This document shows positions 16,722 through 24,442 of a stretch of 57,038 bases of DNA, one piece after another. The translations under genes and the position numbers were made by a program. Origin of the DNA: Streptomyces sp. NRRL F-6492. Its GTDB lineage: Bacteria; Actinomycetota; Actinomycetes; Streptomycetales; Streptomycetaceae. The stretch's first letter is position 1, and every line of letters starts with the position of its first letter. Under the pieces are notes generated by a model. The model did not search any database, was not told the origin of the DNA, and worked only from the letters and a program-made list of their open reading frames with translations. The stretch covers positions 1-57,038 of the forward strand of contig NZ_LGEG01000069.1 of NCBI RefSeq assembly GCF_001280125.1, read 5' to 3'.

Positions 16722-17840
16722 TTACAGCGCCCGTTCGTAGATCGAGGTGATGAGGGTGGTGTCCGGGTCGGGGTGGGGGTCGTTGTCGATGTTGCCGGTG
16801 ATGCGGGCGACGAACCCGGGGATGTCCTCGGGGCCGTAGCCAACAGAGCGGAGAGACCGGCGCAGGTCGGTCAGGGTCAGGAGCTGGGCGACCGCCTCGC
16901 GCGTGCTGTCGGTGCGCAGCGCGTCGGCGACGCGGGCGGCGGCCTCGGGCGCGGCCTGTTGGAGGCTTTCGAGCCAGGCAGGGTAGAGGAGGGCGAGCCC
17001 CTGGCCATGGGTGGGGCCGGGGCGGTCCGGGGTTCCCATGGCCTGCTGCATACGGTGGGGCAGGCAGGTGCTGGCGCTCGCGACGAGGATTCCGCCCAGG
17101 ACGGCTCCGAAGGCCATCCTGTCGCGCGTTTCGGAGCTGCAGTGGCCGGCCGCGATCCGCCGGAGGGCGTCCGGCAAGAGGTCCAGGGCCTGGCGCGCGA
17201 TTGTGTCGGTGTGCGGCCTGGAACTGCGCGCGGCGAGTGCTTCGATGGCGTGGGTGACCGCGTCGAACCCCGAGGTCATGGCGACGCCACGAGGCTGGGT
17301 GTCGGTCAGCGCGGGGTCGACGAGGGCGATCTTCGGGAAGACGTCGAAGCCGCGGATGCCCGACTTGAGGCCGCGGGCGGTATCGGTGATGATCGCGCCC
17401 TTGGTGACCTCGGCTCCGCTGCCGGCCGTGGTGGGAACGGCGACGACCGGCAGGCAGTCGGCGTGCGGGGTCAGGATGGTGCCGACGAGGGGGCCCGACG
17501 GACCGTGAGCGACGGCGACGGCCGTGGCCTTCGCCGCGTCGAGGACGCTGCCGCCGCCGATGCCGACGATGACGTCTGCTCTGGTGGCACGGGCCTGAGC
17601 GGCGGCGGCGTCGACGGCGGTGGACTGCGGCGTGATGCCGTCGATGACGTACGCGCGTACGCCGGCGGCCTCCAAGCTCGCCAGGGCCTGCCCCAGAGCG
17701 CCGTTGCCGCGGGCGGAGGTGTGCCCGCACACGAGGAGAGCGGTGCCTCCACAGGGCCGGGTGTACTCGCCCAGCTTGTCCAGGAGACCGCGGCCGAACC
17801 GGATGCGTGTGAGGGTCGGAGGGAAGTCGTACTCGGTCAC
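16722..17840 (-). CDS. Iron-containing alcohol dehydrogenase; predicted phosphonolactaldehyde reductase
   Basis: 372 residues from GTG 17840, which overlaps the kinase stop (GTGA). Family features are complete: NAD(P) loop GIGGGSVLDAAK (93-104), PTTAGSGAEVT (136-146) and the metal ligands D193, H197 (FDAVTHAIE), H262 and H278 (THGQG), at the spacing seen in FucO-type enzymes. In phosphonate clusters this family reduces phosphono-aldehydes. Given the kinase and ArgC-like partner, the expected reaction is phosphonolactaldehyde to 2,3-dihydroxypropylphosphonate. Substrate is inferred from context. Confidence 0.9.
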   Translation of the reverse strand: MTEYDFPPTLTRIRFGRGLLDKLGEYTRPCGGTALLVCGHTSARGNGALGQALASLEAAGVRAYVIDGITPQSTAVDAAAAQARATRADVIVGIGGGSVLDAAKATAVAVAHGPSGPLVGTILTPHADCLPVVAVPTTAGSGAEVTKGAIITDTARGLKSGIRGFDVFPKIALVDPALTDTQPRGVAMTSGFDAVTHAIEALAARSSRPHTDTIARQALDLLPDALRRIAAGHCSSETRDRMAFGAVLGGILVASASTCLPHRMQQAMGTPDRPGPTHGQGLALLYPAWLESLQQAAPEAAARVADALRTDSTREAVAQLLTLTDLRRSLRSVGYGPEDIPGFVARITGNIDNDPHPDPDTTLITSIYERAL

Positions 17841-19018
17841 GCGGCTCTCCAGATGGTGCGCTCGCGGAGGGCTTGCAGGACGGGAAGGTCGGCGTGGTGG
17901 AGGTAGTGGAGGGCGGATCCTCCACCGGTGGAGGTCAGTCCTCGGAAGGGGAGTTCGTTGACGGTGTCGCCGCCGAGGAGGATGCCGCTGAGGGACGGGG
18001 CGCCGGCGACGGCGACGGCGAGGTGGGAGGCGACGGAGTATCCGGCGGTGTGCAGGCTCGGGGTCCCGGCGACGACGACGCGGGTGCCGGTCCGGAGCTG
18101 GCGGAGGTGGTCCTTGAGCCACGGCTCGGGCAGGAAGTCGACAATGGCGTGGCCGTCCGGAACGCCGTCGTTGATGTTGATCACCTGCTTGCCGGTGTAG
18201 TTGTCACCGTAGCGGTGGGCGATGATGACGCGGTTGGGCAGATGGATGCGGGCCGTCGCGGAGTGAGCGGCCTGTGCTGCGGCGGCGGTGCACGCGTCGG
18301 CGTTGCCGCCGAGTTCGGACGCGCCGACGTTGTGGCCCTGGGCGCGCAGAAGGTGGTGAAGCACCGCGCCACCAGGGACGACCAGGTCGTAGGTGCGGGA
18401 GAAGCCGACCAGTCCTATCAGGGTCTTCTCCGGCTTGACCCCGCCGAGAAAGGCGACCGAGGGCATGTCGGGGAGGCGGCCGGCCCAGGGTGCGAGGAGG
18501 CTGGTCTCATCGAGGAGGCTCCCGGCCGCCCACCCGGGCCGATGCGCGAGGATGCCGACGTTGGAGGCGTGCAAACGGTGCGCCTTGGAGAAGCCTCCGA
18601 CGGCCACGTAGTTGCCGAGGGCGGCGAACCGGGCCGCGAGCTGGGGGTCGCCCGCTTCCTCGCCCGCGTGGTGCCGGGTGTTTCCGAAGACGCACACCTC
18701 GCCCGGGGCGAGGATCTGGGACCGGGCAGCAGCTCCGGCGTCGGCGTTGTCCGGGTAGTAGTAGACGGGGCGGTCCAGCCGGTCCGCCATGTACCGGGCG
18801 ATGTCGCCGAGGTGGCGGGCGGTGCCGTCATGGTGGCGGCCCTGGTGGGACAGGACCGCGACGCGGGCGCCCTGTTCCGCGAGGTAGGCGATGTCGGAGA
18901 GGTCGCTGTCGATACGGGAAGTGTCGCCCCGGGTGTCGGCGACATTGAATCCGGCGGAGAAGATCCACCGCTCGCCAACGGTGACGGGCCGATCAGACAG
19001 GAGCGGTAAGGCGTTCAT
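17837..19018 (-). CDS. Phosphoglycerate-kinase-like enzyme; predicted phosphonolactate kinase
   Basis: 393 residues, PGK family over its full length: FSAGFNVADTRGDTSRIDSDL-type entry (20-40), FLGGVKPEK, LLGGDTV and STGGGSALHYL near the C-terminus. The entry motif of glycolytic PGK is RVDFNVP, where Arg and Asp bind 3-phosphoglycerate. Here the aligned positions are Ser and Gly, while FNV is kept and the nucleotide-side GGDT and STGGG motifs remain. This fits an ATP-using kinase with another acid substrate, such as phosphonolactate. Start ATG, 13 bases after the ArgC-like gene. It is not a housekeeping copy. Confidence 0.9.
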   Translation of the reverse strand: MNALPLLSDRPVTVGERWIFSAGFNVADTRGDTSRIDSDLSDIAYLAEQGARVAVLSHQGRHHDGTARHLGDIARYMADRLDRPVYYYPDNADAGAAARSQILAPGEVCVFGNTRHHAGEEAGDPQLAARFAALGNYVAVGGFSKAHRLHASNVGILAHRPGWAAGSLLDETSLLAPWAGRLPDMPSVAFLGGVKPEKTLIGLVGFSRTYDLVVPGGAVLHHLLRAQGHNVGASELGGNADACTAAAAQAAHSATARIHLPNRVIIAHRYGDNYTGKQVININDGVPDGHAIVDFLPEPWLKDHLRQLRTGTRVVVAGTPSLHTAGYSVASHLAVAVAGAPSLSGILLGGDTVNELPFRGLTSTGGGSALHYLHHADLPVLQALRERTIWRAA

Positions 19019-19031
19019 CCCGGCAACCTCC

Positions 19032-20135
19032 CTACAGGCCGTACGCGGTCAGCGCGTACGTCTCGTCGAGGCCGAGCATGACGTTCATGTTCTGGATCGC
19101 GGAGCCGGCGGCGCCCTTGATCAGGTTGTCGGTTACGGCGACCAGCTTGAGGGTGCCGCGTTCACCGTCCCAGTCCGCGCCGATGTGGCAGAAGTTCGAA
19201 CCGGTCACAGCGGTGAGCCGCGGGTAAAGCCCGTAGTCCTTGGAGTTCAGGCCGCCGGTCCTGGACGTGGTGACGATCCGGACGAACGGTTCGGCGGGGC
19301 CGTCCTGCTGGCCCTGGTAGAAGCGGGTGAGGAGGGTGACGAGACGGTCGCGCGACATGCCGTCCCGGTGCTCGGGGTGGACCTGAAGGCTGACCTGCGC
19401 GTGGATCCCTCGCGCGAAGTTGCCGTGCGCGGTGGACAGGTCGACGGTCAGGGCGCGACCGGCTTCGGTGGCGAGGTGGGTCTCCAGCTCGGGCGCGTGC
19501 CGGTGCCCGTCCAGGCTGTAGGGGAGCATGGAGTTCAGCGCCTCGGCGTGCATGACGGCCCGCACGGGCGTGCGGCCGGCGCCCGTGGTCCCGTTGACCG
19601 CGGAGATGTGGACGGGCCGGTCGAGGTCCGCCCAGCCGGCACGCAGGACGGGTGTCAGGGCGAGAATCGCGGTGATGACGTAGCAACCGGGGTTGGCGAC
19701 GAGCCGGGCGCGGACGATGCGGTCGCGGTGGAGCTCGGTGACGCCGTACACGGCCTCGTCCAGGAGGTCGGGGGCGGTGTGCTCGGCGCCGTAGACGCGC
19801 TTGTAGGTGTCCGGGTCGGGGAAGCGGAAGTCCGCGCTCACGTCGATGACGCGGCAGTCCCGGTCCAGGAAGTGGCGGGCGTGCTTCATGGCGGTCCCGG
19901 ACGGGGTGCAGAAGAAGACGACGTCGACGTCGGCCGCCTGGTCGCGCAGGTCCTCGAAGCTGTTGAACGCCAGCCCGCTGCCCAGCAGGTTGGGGTGTAC
20001 GTGCTCGAAGATCTCGCCGTGCCGGGCGGTCGGCATGATCCGGTGGACGCGCGGGTGGTTGAGGAGGAGGCGGCACAGCTCGCCTCCGGCGTATCCGGTG
20101 GCGCCGACGACGCCGACGGTCAGGTCCGTGTTCAT
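19032..20135 (-). CDS. ArgC-like NADP-dependent acyl-phosphate reductase; predicted phosphonolactyl-phosphate reductase
   Basis: 367 residues from ATG 20135. It follows N-acetyl-gamma-glutamyl-phosphate reductase: the nucleotide loop GVVGATGYAGGEL (8-20), catalytic C151 in ANPGCYVITA and catalytic H237 in TAHGNFARGI. ArgC reduces an acyl phosphate to an aldehyde. Next to a PGK-like kinase, a phosphonopyruvate reductase and PEP mutase, the expected substrate is phosphonolactyl phosphate, as in valinophos biosynthesis. No other arginine-biosynthesis gene is present, which argues against a metabolic ArgC. Confidence 0.9.
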   Translation of the reverse strand: MNTDLTVGVVGATGYAGGELCRLLLNHPRVHRIMPTARHGEIFEHVHPNLLGSGLAFNSFEDLRDQAADVDVVFFCTPSGTAMKHARHFLDRDCRVIDVSADFRFPDPDTYKRVYGAEHTAPDLLDEAVYGVTELHRDRIVRARLVANPGCYVITAILALTPVLRAGWADLDRPVHISAVNGTTGAGRTPVRAVMHAEALNSMLPYSLDGHRHAPELETHLATEAGRALTVDLSTAHGNFARGIHAQVSLQVHPEHRDGMSRDRLVTLLTRFYQGQQDGPAEPFVRIVTTSRTGGLNSKDYGLYPRLTAVTGSNFCHIGADWDGERGTLKLVAVTDNLIKGAAGSAIQNMNVMLGLDETYALTAYGL

Positions 20136-20158
20136 CAAGGTCTCCCGGGGGGTGGGGT

Positions 20159-21121
20159 TCAGCAGATGCGGGTGGGCGCGTCGTGCCCGGCGAGGGCGAG
20201 TTCCAGGCCGTCGAGGAGGGTCCGGCCGATGCGGTCCTGCGCGTCCCGGGTCATCGCTCCGATGTGCGGGGTCAGCACGACGTTGTCGAGTTCGGCCAGC
20301 GCCGGCGTGCCGCTCTCGGTGGCGTGGACGTCCAAGGCCGCGCCGCCGAGGCGCCGCTCCTTGAGCGCGGCGTACAGCGCGGGCTCGTCCACGACTCCGG
20401 CGCGGGCGACGTTGACGAGGTAGGCGTGCGGCTGCATCGCGGCCAGGGCCCGGAAGTCGATGAGGCCGCGGGTGCGGTCGGTGAGGGGGCACGCCACGAT
20501 GACCACGTCCGCAGCGGTCAGCAGTTCGTCAGTGGTGGTCAGCCCGACGCCCCGGGCCGCCCACTCCCTGGTCCGTTCGAGGGTCGGGGTGCCGACCGAG
20601 CCGAGCACGTTCATGCCGAGGCCGACGGCCATGGAAGCGACGTGTCCGCCGATGTCGCCGACGCCGACGACCCCCACGGTCTTCCCGGTCAGCTCGGAGC
20701 CCGTCAGGGTCGCCTTGCGCCAGGCTCCGGCGCGCACCTGCCGATCGGCGAGCGGCACGTGGCGTGCCACGGCGAAGAGGAGCGCGAGCGCGAGCTCAGC
20801 GACGGCCCGGGACGACACGGCGGGGACGTTGAACACCTGGATCCCGGCCTGCTGCGCGGCGGTCAGGTCGATGTTGTCGACGCCGTTACCGGCCCGCGCG
20901 ATGACGCGCAGCCGGGACGCCGCGGTGATGGTGGGGCCGGGCAGCGTGATGCCGCTGCGGAGCACGATGGCGTCCTGGCCGCGCAGAAGGTCCGCTAGTT
21001 CGGTGGGCTCCGGCCGGAGCTGCACGGTGACGTCGTAGCGGGCGCGTAACTCGTTGAGAGCGGACGGGGCTATGGGGTCGACAACCAGGACCCTGGCGGG
21101 GCCGGGATCAGGCAGGGACAC
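20159..21121 (-). CDS. D-2-hydroxyacid dehydrogenase; predicted phosphonopyruvate reductase
   Basis: 320 residues from GTG 21121, chosen because GGAG lies 8 bases upstream; an in-frame ATG at 21193 lacks one and falls in a hairpin. Family features: ARAGNGVDNID (76-86), NAD loop VGVVGVGDIGG (149-159), catalytic R240 (NVARAGVVDE), E269 and H286 (LTPHIGAM). It resembles D-3-phosphoglycerate dehydrogenase without regulatory domain. Coupling to PEP mutase by a reductase instead of a decarboxylase defines the phosphonolactate branch. The reduction pulls the unfavourable mutase reaction forward. No phosphonopyruvate decarboxylase gene is present. Confidence 0.88.
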   Translation of the reverse strand: MSLPDPGPARVLVVDPIAPSALNELRARYDVTVQLRPEPTELADLLRGQDAIVLRSGITLPGPTITAASRLRVIARAGNGVDNIDLTAAQQAGIQVFNVPAVSSRAVAELALALLFAVARHVPLADRQVRAGAWRKATLTGSELTGKTVGVVGVGDIGGHVASMAVGLGMNVLGSVGTPTLERTREWAARGVGLTTTDELLTAADVVIVACPLTDRTRGLIDFRALAAMQPHAYLVNVARAGVVDEPALYAALKERRLGGAALDVHATESGTPALAELDNVVLTPHIGAMTRDAQDRIGRTLLDGLELALAGHDAPTRIC

Positions 21122-21165
21122 AGGGCACTCCAGTTCGGCGGAGGAGAGAAGGGGGAGGAGGAACG

Positions 21166-21197
21166 GCGGGTGCGGGGTCCCGGGACCCCGCACCCGC
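21166..21197 (-). terminator. Perfect palindrome after pepM
   Basis: A 32-base perfect inverted repeat (16+16, no loop) 9 bases beyond the mutase stop and upstream of the reductase. No U-run follows on the minus strand. It could act as an attenuator or RNA-stabilising hairpin, setting a higher mutase level. Confidence 0.6.
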
Positions 21198-21206
21198 AGG
21201 CGGCCG

Positions 21207-22061
21207 TCAGTCGAGGGCCTGCCAGGACGCGAGCTCCTGGTAGGCGAAGATGTCGCTGACGGGGGCGAGGTCGTACTCCAGCTTCACGGTGTCGCCGTTG
21301 TCGAGGATCGACGCGTACGTGCCCCGCAGGGCGCTGATGGTGGAGCGCAGGCCCTGGTTGGCGTAGATGACCACGGACACGCCGGCGGCGGCCATGTCAC
21401 GGGCCGACCAGTCCGGGTAGGTCGTCGGGACGACCACGACGGGCAGCTTCGCCTCCCACCCCTCCAGGAAGGCGAGGATCTCCTCGTTGGTCTTCTCCTT
21501 GGAGTGGATGAGGATGGCGTCCGCGCCGGAGTCCGCGTAGGCGCGGGCCCGGTCCAGCGCCTCCCTCACGGGCCGGCCGTTGATCAGGGCCTCGGTGCGC
21601 GCGATGACGAAGAAGTCGCTGTTGGTTTGGGCGTTCTTCGCGGTGGTGAGCTTGCGGCAGAAGTCGTCCGTGGTGACGAGGCTGTCGCCGCGGTCGGCGA
21701 AGCTGTTCATCTTGGGGAACTTCTTGTCCTCGACGCTGATGGCGGTGATGCCGGCCGCCTCGTACTCGTGGACCATGTGGCGCGCGTTGGCGTTGTTGCC
21801 GTAGCCGCTGTCGCAGTCCGCGACGACCGGTACGCCGATCGCCTTCTGCATGTTCGCGGCGGCCTCCAGGTACTCGGTCATCGTGAGGAGGCTGGAGTCG
21901 GGCAGGGCGCGGGACGCCGACACCTCCAGGCTCGACGACCAGACGGCGTCGAAGCCGGCCTCCTCGGCGATCGTGGCACCGAGCGCGGTGTGGGCACCGA
22001 CGACTCGGACCAGGCCGTCGGCCTGCACGAGGGATCGGAAGGAGGGCACGGGCTTACGCAT
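21207..22061 (-). CDS. pepM: Phosphoenolpyruvate mutase
   Basis: 284 residues from ATG 22061 with AGAGGAG upstream. It belongs to the isocitrate-lyase/PEP-mutase superfamily and has the diagnostic mutase motif EDKKFPKMNS (111-120), matching EDKxxxxxNS, which separates PepM from lyases. It also has ADCDSGYGNN (81-90) for Mg and substrate, and the usual length. It converts phosphoenolpyruvate to phosphonopyruvate, forming the C-P bond that begins nearly all phosphonate biosynthesis. The 213-base upstream gap suggests its own promoter. Its presence beside phage head genes is the key observation in this window. Confidence 0.97.
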   Translation of the reverse strand: MRKPVPSFRSLVQADGLVRVVGAHTALGATIAEEAGFDAVWSSSLEVSASRALPDSSLLTMTEYLEAAANMQKAIGVPVVADCDSGYGNNANARHMVHEYEAAGITAISVEDKKFPKMNSFADRGDSLVTTDDFCRKLTTAKNAQTNSDFFVIARTEALINGRPVREALDRARAYADSGADAILIHSKEKTNEEILAFLEGWEAKLPVVVVPTTYPDWSARDMAAAGVSVVIYANQGLRSTISALRGTYASILDNGDTVKLEYDLAPVSDIFAYQELASWQALD

Positions 22062-22274
22062 GGTGGGACTCCTCTGCGTAGGGTGGCGTCGGGTCAGGCG
22101 CGGGATGTGCCGGACCGATGAAGGGACGCCTCCGGCTGCTCGACCTGTCCAGGGATGCTCAGCTGGAGGCGGATCCCGCCAGGGCGAAGCGCCGGGCGGG
22201 AGCTGGTGACCGGTGACCACACGGGATCGGGTGAGGCGGATCGACCGTGTGGCCACCGGAGCTGTGGGGTGAAG
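22062..22274 (-). promoter_or_regulatory. Probable pepM upstream region
   Basis: A 213-base non-coding gap between the DUF6082-type stop and the mutase start, the widest gap within the core pathway. No clear -10/-35 was identified; promoter location is inferred. Confidence 0.35.
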
Positions 22275-22790
22275 CTACGCGACGGTGTTCACGACGGGCT
22301 TCTCGGTGGCGGCCGCGGCGTACTCGCGGTCGAGGATCTCGATGAACGTCTGGGTGGCCTCACCGTCGGACTCCTGGGACCGGAAGTCTCGGGTCTTGCC
22401 CCAGAAGTCCCGGACGATCGGCCGCTCCATGAGGCTGCGGGCCTGTACGAGCAGCTTCTCCGGACTGGTCAGCCCCAGCTCGAAGGTGAGGTGGTTGAGG
22501 CTGATCTGGCGGTTGACCCGCACCATGTTGGCGAGTTCTTCCGGGGTGATGTCTCCCTTGTTCCAGATCTCGCAGTGCTCGGGATCGGTCGCGATGGCCG
22601 CGAGCAGCCGCTGGTGGAGAGCGGCCGTGTCGAGCCGGAGCCGCTGCTGGTGCTGCTCCCTGGAGAGCTCGATCGTCTCCTGGTGGTGCTTCTCGGCGAG
22701 CTCGGTCCTTCCCCGCTGCAGGCGCCCCGCGTTCAGGATGCCGACGGCGACCGTGGCGGTGGCGATGAGGATGGCCTTGGAGGTCTTCAT
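22275..22790 (-). CDS. DUF6082-like membrane-anchored protein
   Basis: 171 residues from ATG 22790. A short N-terminal hydrophobic segment (SKAILIATATVAVGILNAG, about 4-22) is a likely membrane anchor. A charged helical region (23-65), rich in Glu, His and Gln, follows. The C-terminal part matches the DUF6082 pattern: a CEIWNKGDI region, then MVRVNRQISLNHLTFELGL and repeated helices. The family is frequent in Streptomyces with no known function. It precedes pepM in the same direction. A regulatory, immunity or anchoring role is possible but not shown. Confidence 0.65.
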   Translation of the reverse strand: MKTSKAILIATATVAVGILNAGRLQRGRTELAEKHHQETIELSREQHQQRLRLDTAALHQRLLAAIATDPEHCEIWNKGDITPEELANMVRVNRQISLNHLTFELGLTSPEKLLVQARSLMERPIVRDFWGKTRDFRSQESDGEATQTFIEILDREYAAAATEKPVVNTVA

Positions 22791-23008
22791 GGATTGCCCT
22801 TCGTGGAGGTGGAACCAGTCCCCGGAAGCTCCTGCAATGAGAGGTAGCGCCGGGTAGGGGCTCCCGGCACGGACCTCGGCACTCCGCCGTACGCCGCCCG
22901 AGGAAGAAAACGGCTGGCGAACAGTCCGTGCCGGGAGGTGGTGCCGCTCCCGGCCCGTAGCCCCGTCATGGGCATCGGACCCGGCACAAGGCCGGGAGCG
23001 AGTTCGGA

Positions 23009-23605
23009 TCAGCCGTACGGTCCGCGCAGAGTCACGGCCGTGACCATGCCGCCGGGGTCGAGGTCGTAGCGGTCGTACGAGGCCCAGCCTTGGGCCAGCC
23101 CCTGCACCGCGGCCTCGGGCAGGGCGTGGGCCTTCGAGCCGGCGGGCAGCTTCTCGGCGACGGCCGTCGTCACGTGCAGCACCCCGTTCCTCCTCAGCCA
23201 CCGGCGGACGTCGGTGAGGAACCTGGGCGCGTCCAGGAACTGGAGCACGTGGCGGCAGGTCACGATGTCGACACTGCCCGGTATGAGACGCGGCGGGATC
23301 GCATCGGCGTCGAAGTCGTGGAGCTCGAACCTCGCGGTGGAGTGCTCGGCGTGGTGCTGGTGGGCGCGCTCGATCGCGGCCGGGGAGGAGTCGTAGCCGG
23401 TGACGCGCAGCCCGAGCTGAGCCGTCCGGCAGGCGAGCGTCCCCAGCCCCGTGCCGACATCGACCACGGTCTGACCGGGAGCGGCGTCGGTACGGTCGCG
23501 GAAGCGAAACAGCTCGCCGTCGCTGATCGGCTGGGAAAGCGCGCCCTGCCGGTAGAGGAGGTCCCAGTCCGGCAGGGCCTGGACAGGGGCGGGGGCAAAG
23601 ATCAT
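23009..23605 (-). CDS. Class I SAM-dependent methyltransferase
   Basis: 198 residues. Motif I is VVDVGTGLGTLACR (47-60), the acidic strand end is VTGYDSSP, and a post-II region reads VDIVTCRHVLQFLD, where CRHVLQ marks the usual ubiE-like pattern. It overlaps the upstream 64-residue gene by 4 bases. It may O-methylate the phosphonate, as DhpI does in dehydrophos, or modify a peptide; no specific relationship can be proved by eye. A 218-base gap separates it from the DUF6082-type gene. Confidence 0.8.
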   Translation of the reverse strand: MIFAPAPVQALPDWDLLYRQGALSQPISDGELFRFRDRTDAAPGQTVVDVGTGLGTLACRTAQLGLRVTGYDSSPAAIERAHQHHAEHSTARFELHDFDADAIPPRLIPGSVDIVTCRHVLQFLDAPRFLTDVRRWLRRNGVLHVTTAVAEKLPAGSKAHALPEAAVQGLAQGWASYDRYDLDPGGMVTAVTLRGPYG

Positions 23606-23796
23606 GACCGGTTCCTCTGCTCGTAAGCGCCGCCGGTGGGGGCGATGTTGACGCGGTGCAGCCGGGCCGGTTCGAAACGGCGCTCGAAGGTGTTCCCGAG
23701 CGCGGTGCTGAACAGGTCCACGGGCAAGGGCTCGGCAGGCTCGGGGATGATCGCGGCCAAGGCTTGGCCGGGGGTGCGCATGGTCAGGGCGCTCAT
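23602..23796 (-). CDS. 64-aa peptide, possible RiPP precursor
   Basis: It starts at ATG 23796 with GGAG a few bases upstream and overlaps the methyltransferase start, so it is probably translated with it. The N-terminal 30 residues are Ala/Pro-rich, followed by PVDLFSTALGN and a basic tail with HRVNIAPTGGAYE. It has a leader-like first half and a Gly-Gly near the C-terminus, and lies in an island with a radical SAM protein and PCMT-type methyltransferase, so it could be a modified precursor peptide. No known precursor family was recognised. It may also be a small regulatory protein. Confidence 0.55.
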   Translation of the reverse strand: MSALTMRTPGQALAAIIPEPAEPLPVDLFSTALGNTFERRFEPARLHRVNIAPTGGAYEQRNRS

Positions 23797-23806
23797 CTGG
23801 GGCTCC

Positions 23807-23929
23807 TCAGGGGGTGGTTCCGTACAGGGCGAGCGTGACCACGGACCAGCCGACGAGGGCGACGAAGAGGATCTGGCCGGCGATCTGCCGCCATCCCACG
23901 CCGCGATCGGCGAGCCAGCGGGCGGGACT
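23807..23929 (-). pseudogene. Remnant of a membrane protein C-terminus
   Basis: An open stretch of 40 codons bounded upstream by a stop, with no ATG. It reads WLADRGVGWRQ, then a clear membrane helix (GQILFVALVGWSVVTLALYG) and a stop just before the peptide gene. This looks like the end of a truncated integral membrane protein left when the region was rearranged. An in-frame GTG could make a 30-residue peptide, but no binding site is seen. Confidence 0.5.
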
Positions 23930-23932
23930 CCT

Positions 23933-24442
23933 TCAAGTCGCCGGTTCCGGGACGAGGAGCGAGGTCATGCAGCGGTGCTCGTGGATGCGGTGGAGAGCGT
24001 CCTCGTAGTACGCCTCGTCCACGCTGATGTGCCGGTACGTCGGAACCAGTACGCCTCGGGCGAAGCCACCAGCCAGGTCCTTCATCAGCTGGTTCCACGC
24101 TGCGCTCTTGGTGGGAACGACCTCTCCGGAGTCGTCGTGGATCGTGCGCCGCACGACCCACTCCCGGCCGGCTGCCTTGTCGCGCAGCCGCTTGAAGTGC
24201 GGCTCCGGGTCTTCGCCCGGCAGGGTCTTCACGTACAGGATCACCCGGGTCCCGGAGCCCCCGCCGGTGACGTGGCTGTTCAGCGAGTCGCGTAACCGCT
24301 CAAGGCGTCGCTGAGTAGGGCTGGGGGGCTCCAACCCCATCGTGAACGGCCACCTCCGGCCAGCTCGTTCCGAGGCGGTGGGGTCGCTCGTTCGTGCCAC
24401 AGAAGAGGAGCCTTTGATGGACTGCATGGTGAGCATCTCCAT
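23933..24442 (-). CDS. Degenerate serine-recombinase-like protein
   Basis: 169 residues; start uncertain (ATG 24442, 24436 or an internal one at about 24340). The second half has a resolvase-like alternating pattern: RVILYVKTLPG (about 65-75), a following helix, VVRRTIHDDSG, then GVLVPTYRHISVDEAYYED, comparable to the strand-helix order of serine-recombinase N-terminal domains. The catalytic Ser expected after the first strand is not at the usual place, and the DNA-binding part is absent. Similar short proteins occur beside XRE regulators in Streptomyces. It is divergent from the regulator at 24719. Probably not an active integrase. Confidence 0.45.
   Translation of the reverse strand: MEMLTMQSIKGSSSVARTSDPTASERAGRRWPFTMGLEPPSPTQRRLERLRDSLNSHVTGGGSGTRVILYVKTLPGEDPEPHFKRLRDKAAGREWVVRRTIHDDSGEVVPTKSAAWNQLMKDLAGGFARGVLVPTYRHISVDEAYYEDALHRIHEHRCMTSLLVPEPAT

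Noticed and set aside
16722..18122. Longer start for the iron alcohol dehydrogenase
   Set aside because: The extra N-terminal sequence is Arg/Pro-rich and overlaps the kinase gene; GTG 17840 makes a normal family length.
22787..22987. Possible 66-residue minus-strand gene upstream of the DUF6082-type gene
   Set aside because: Low-complexity composition, no ribosome-binding site; treated as leader.
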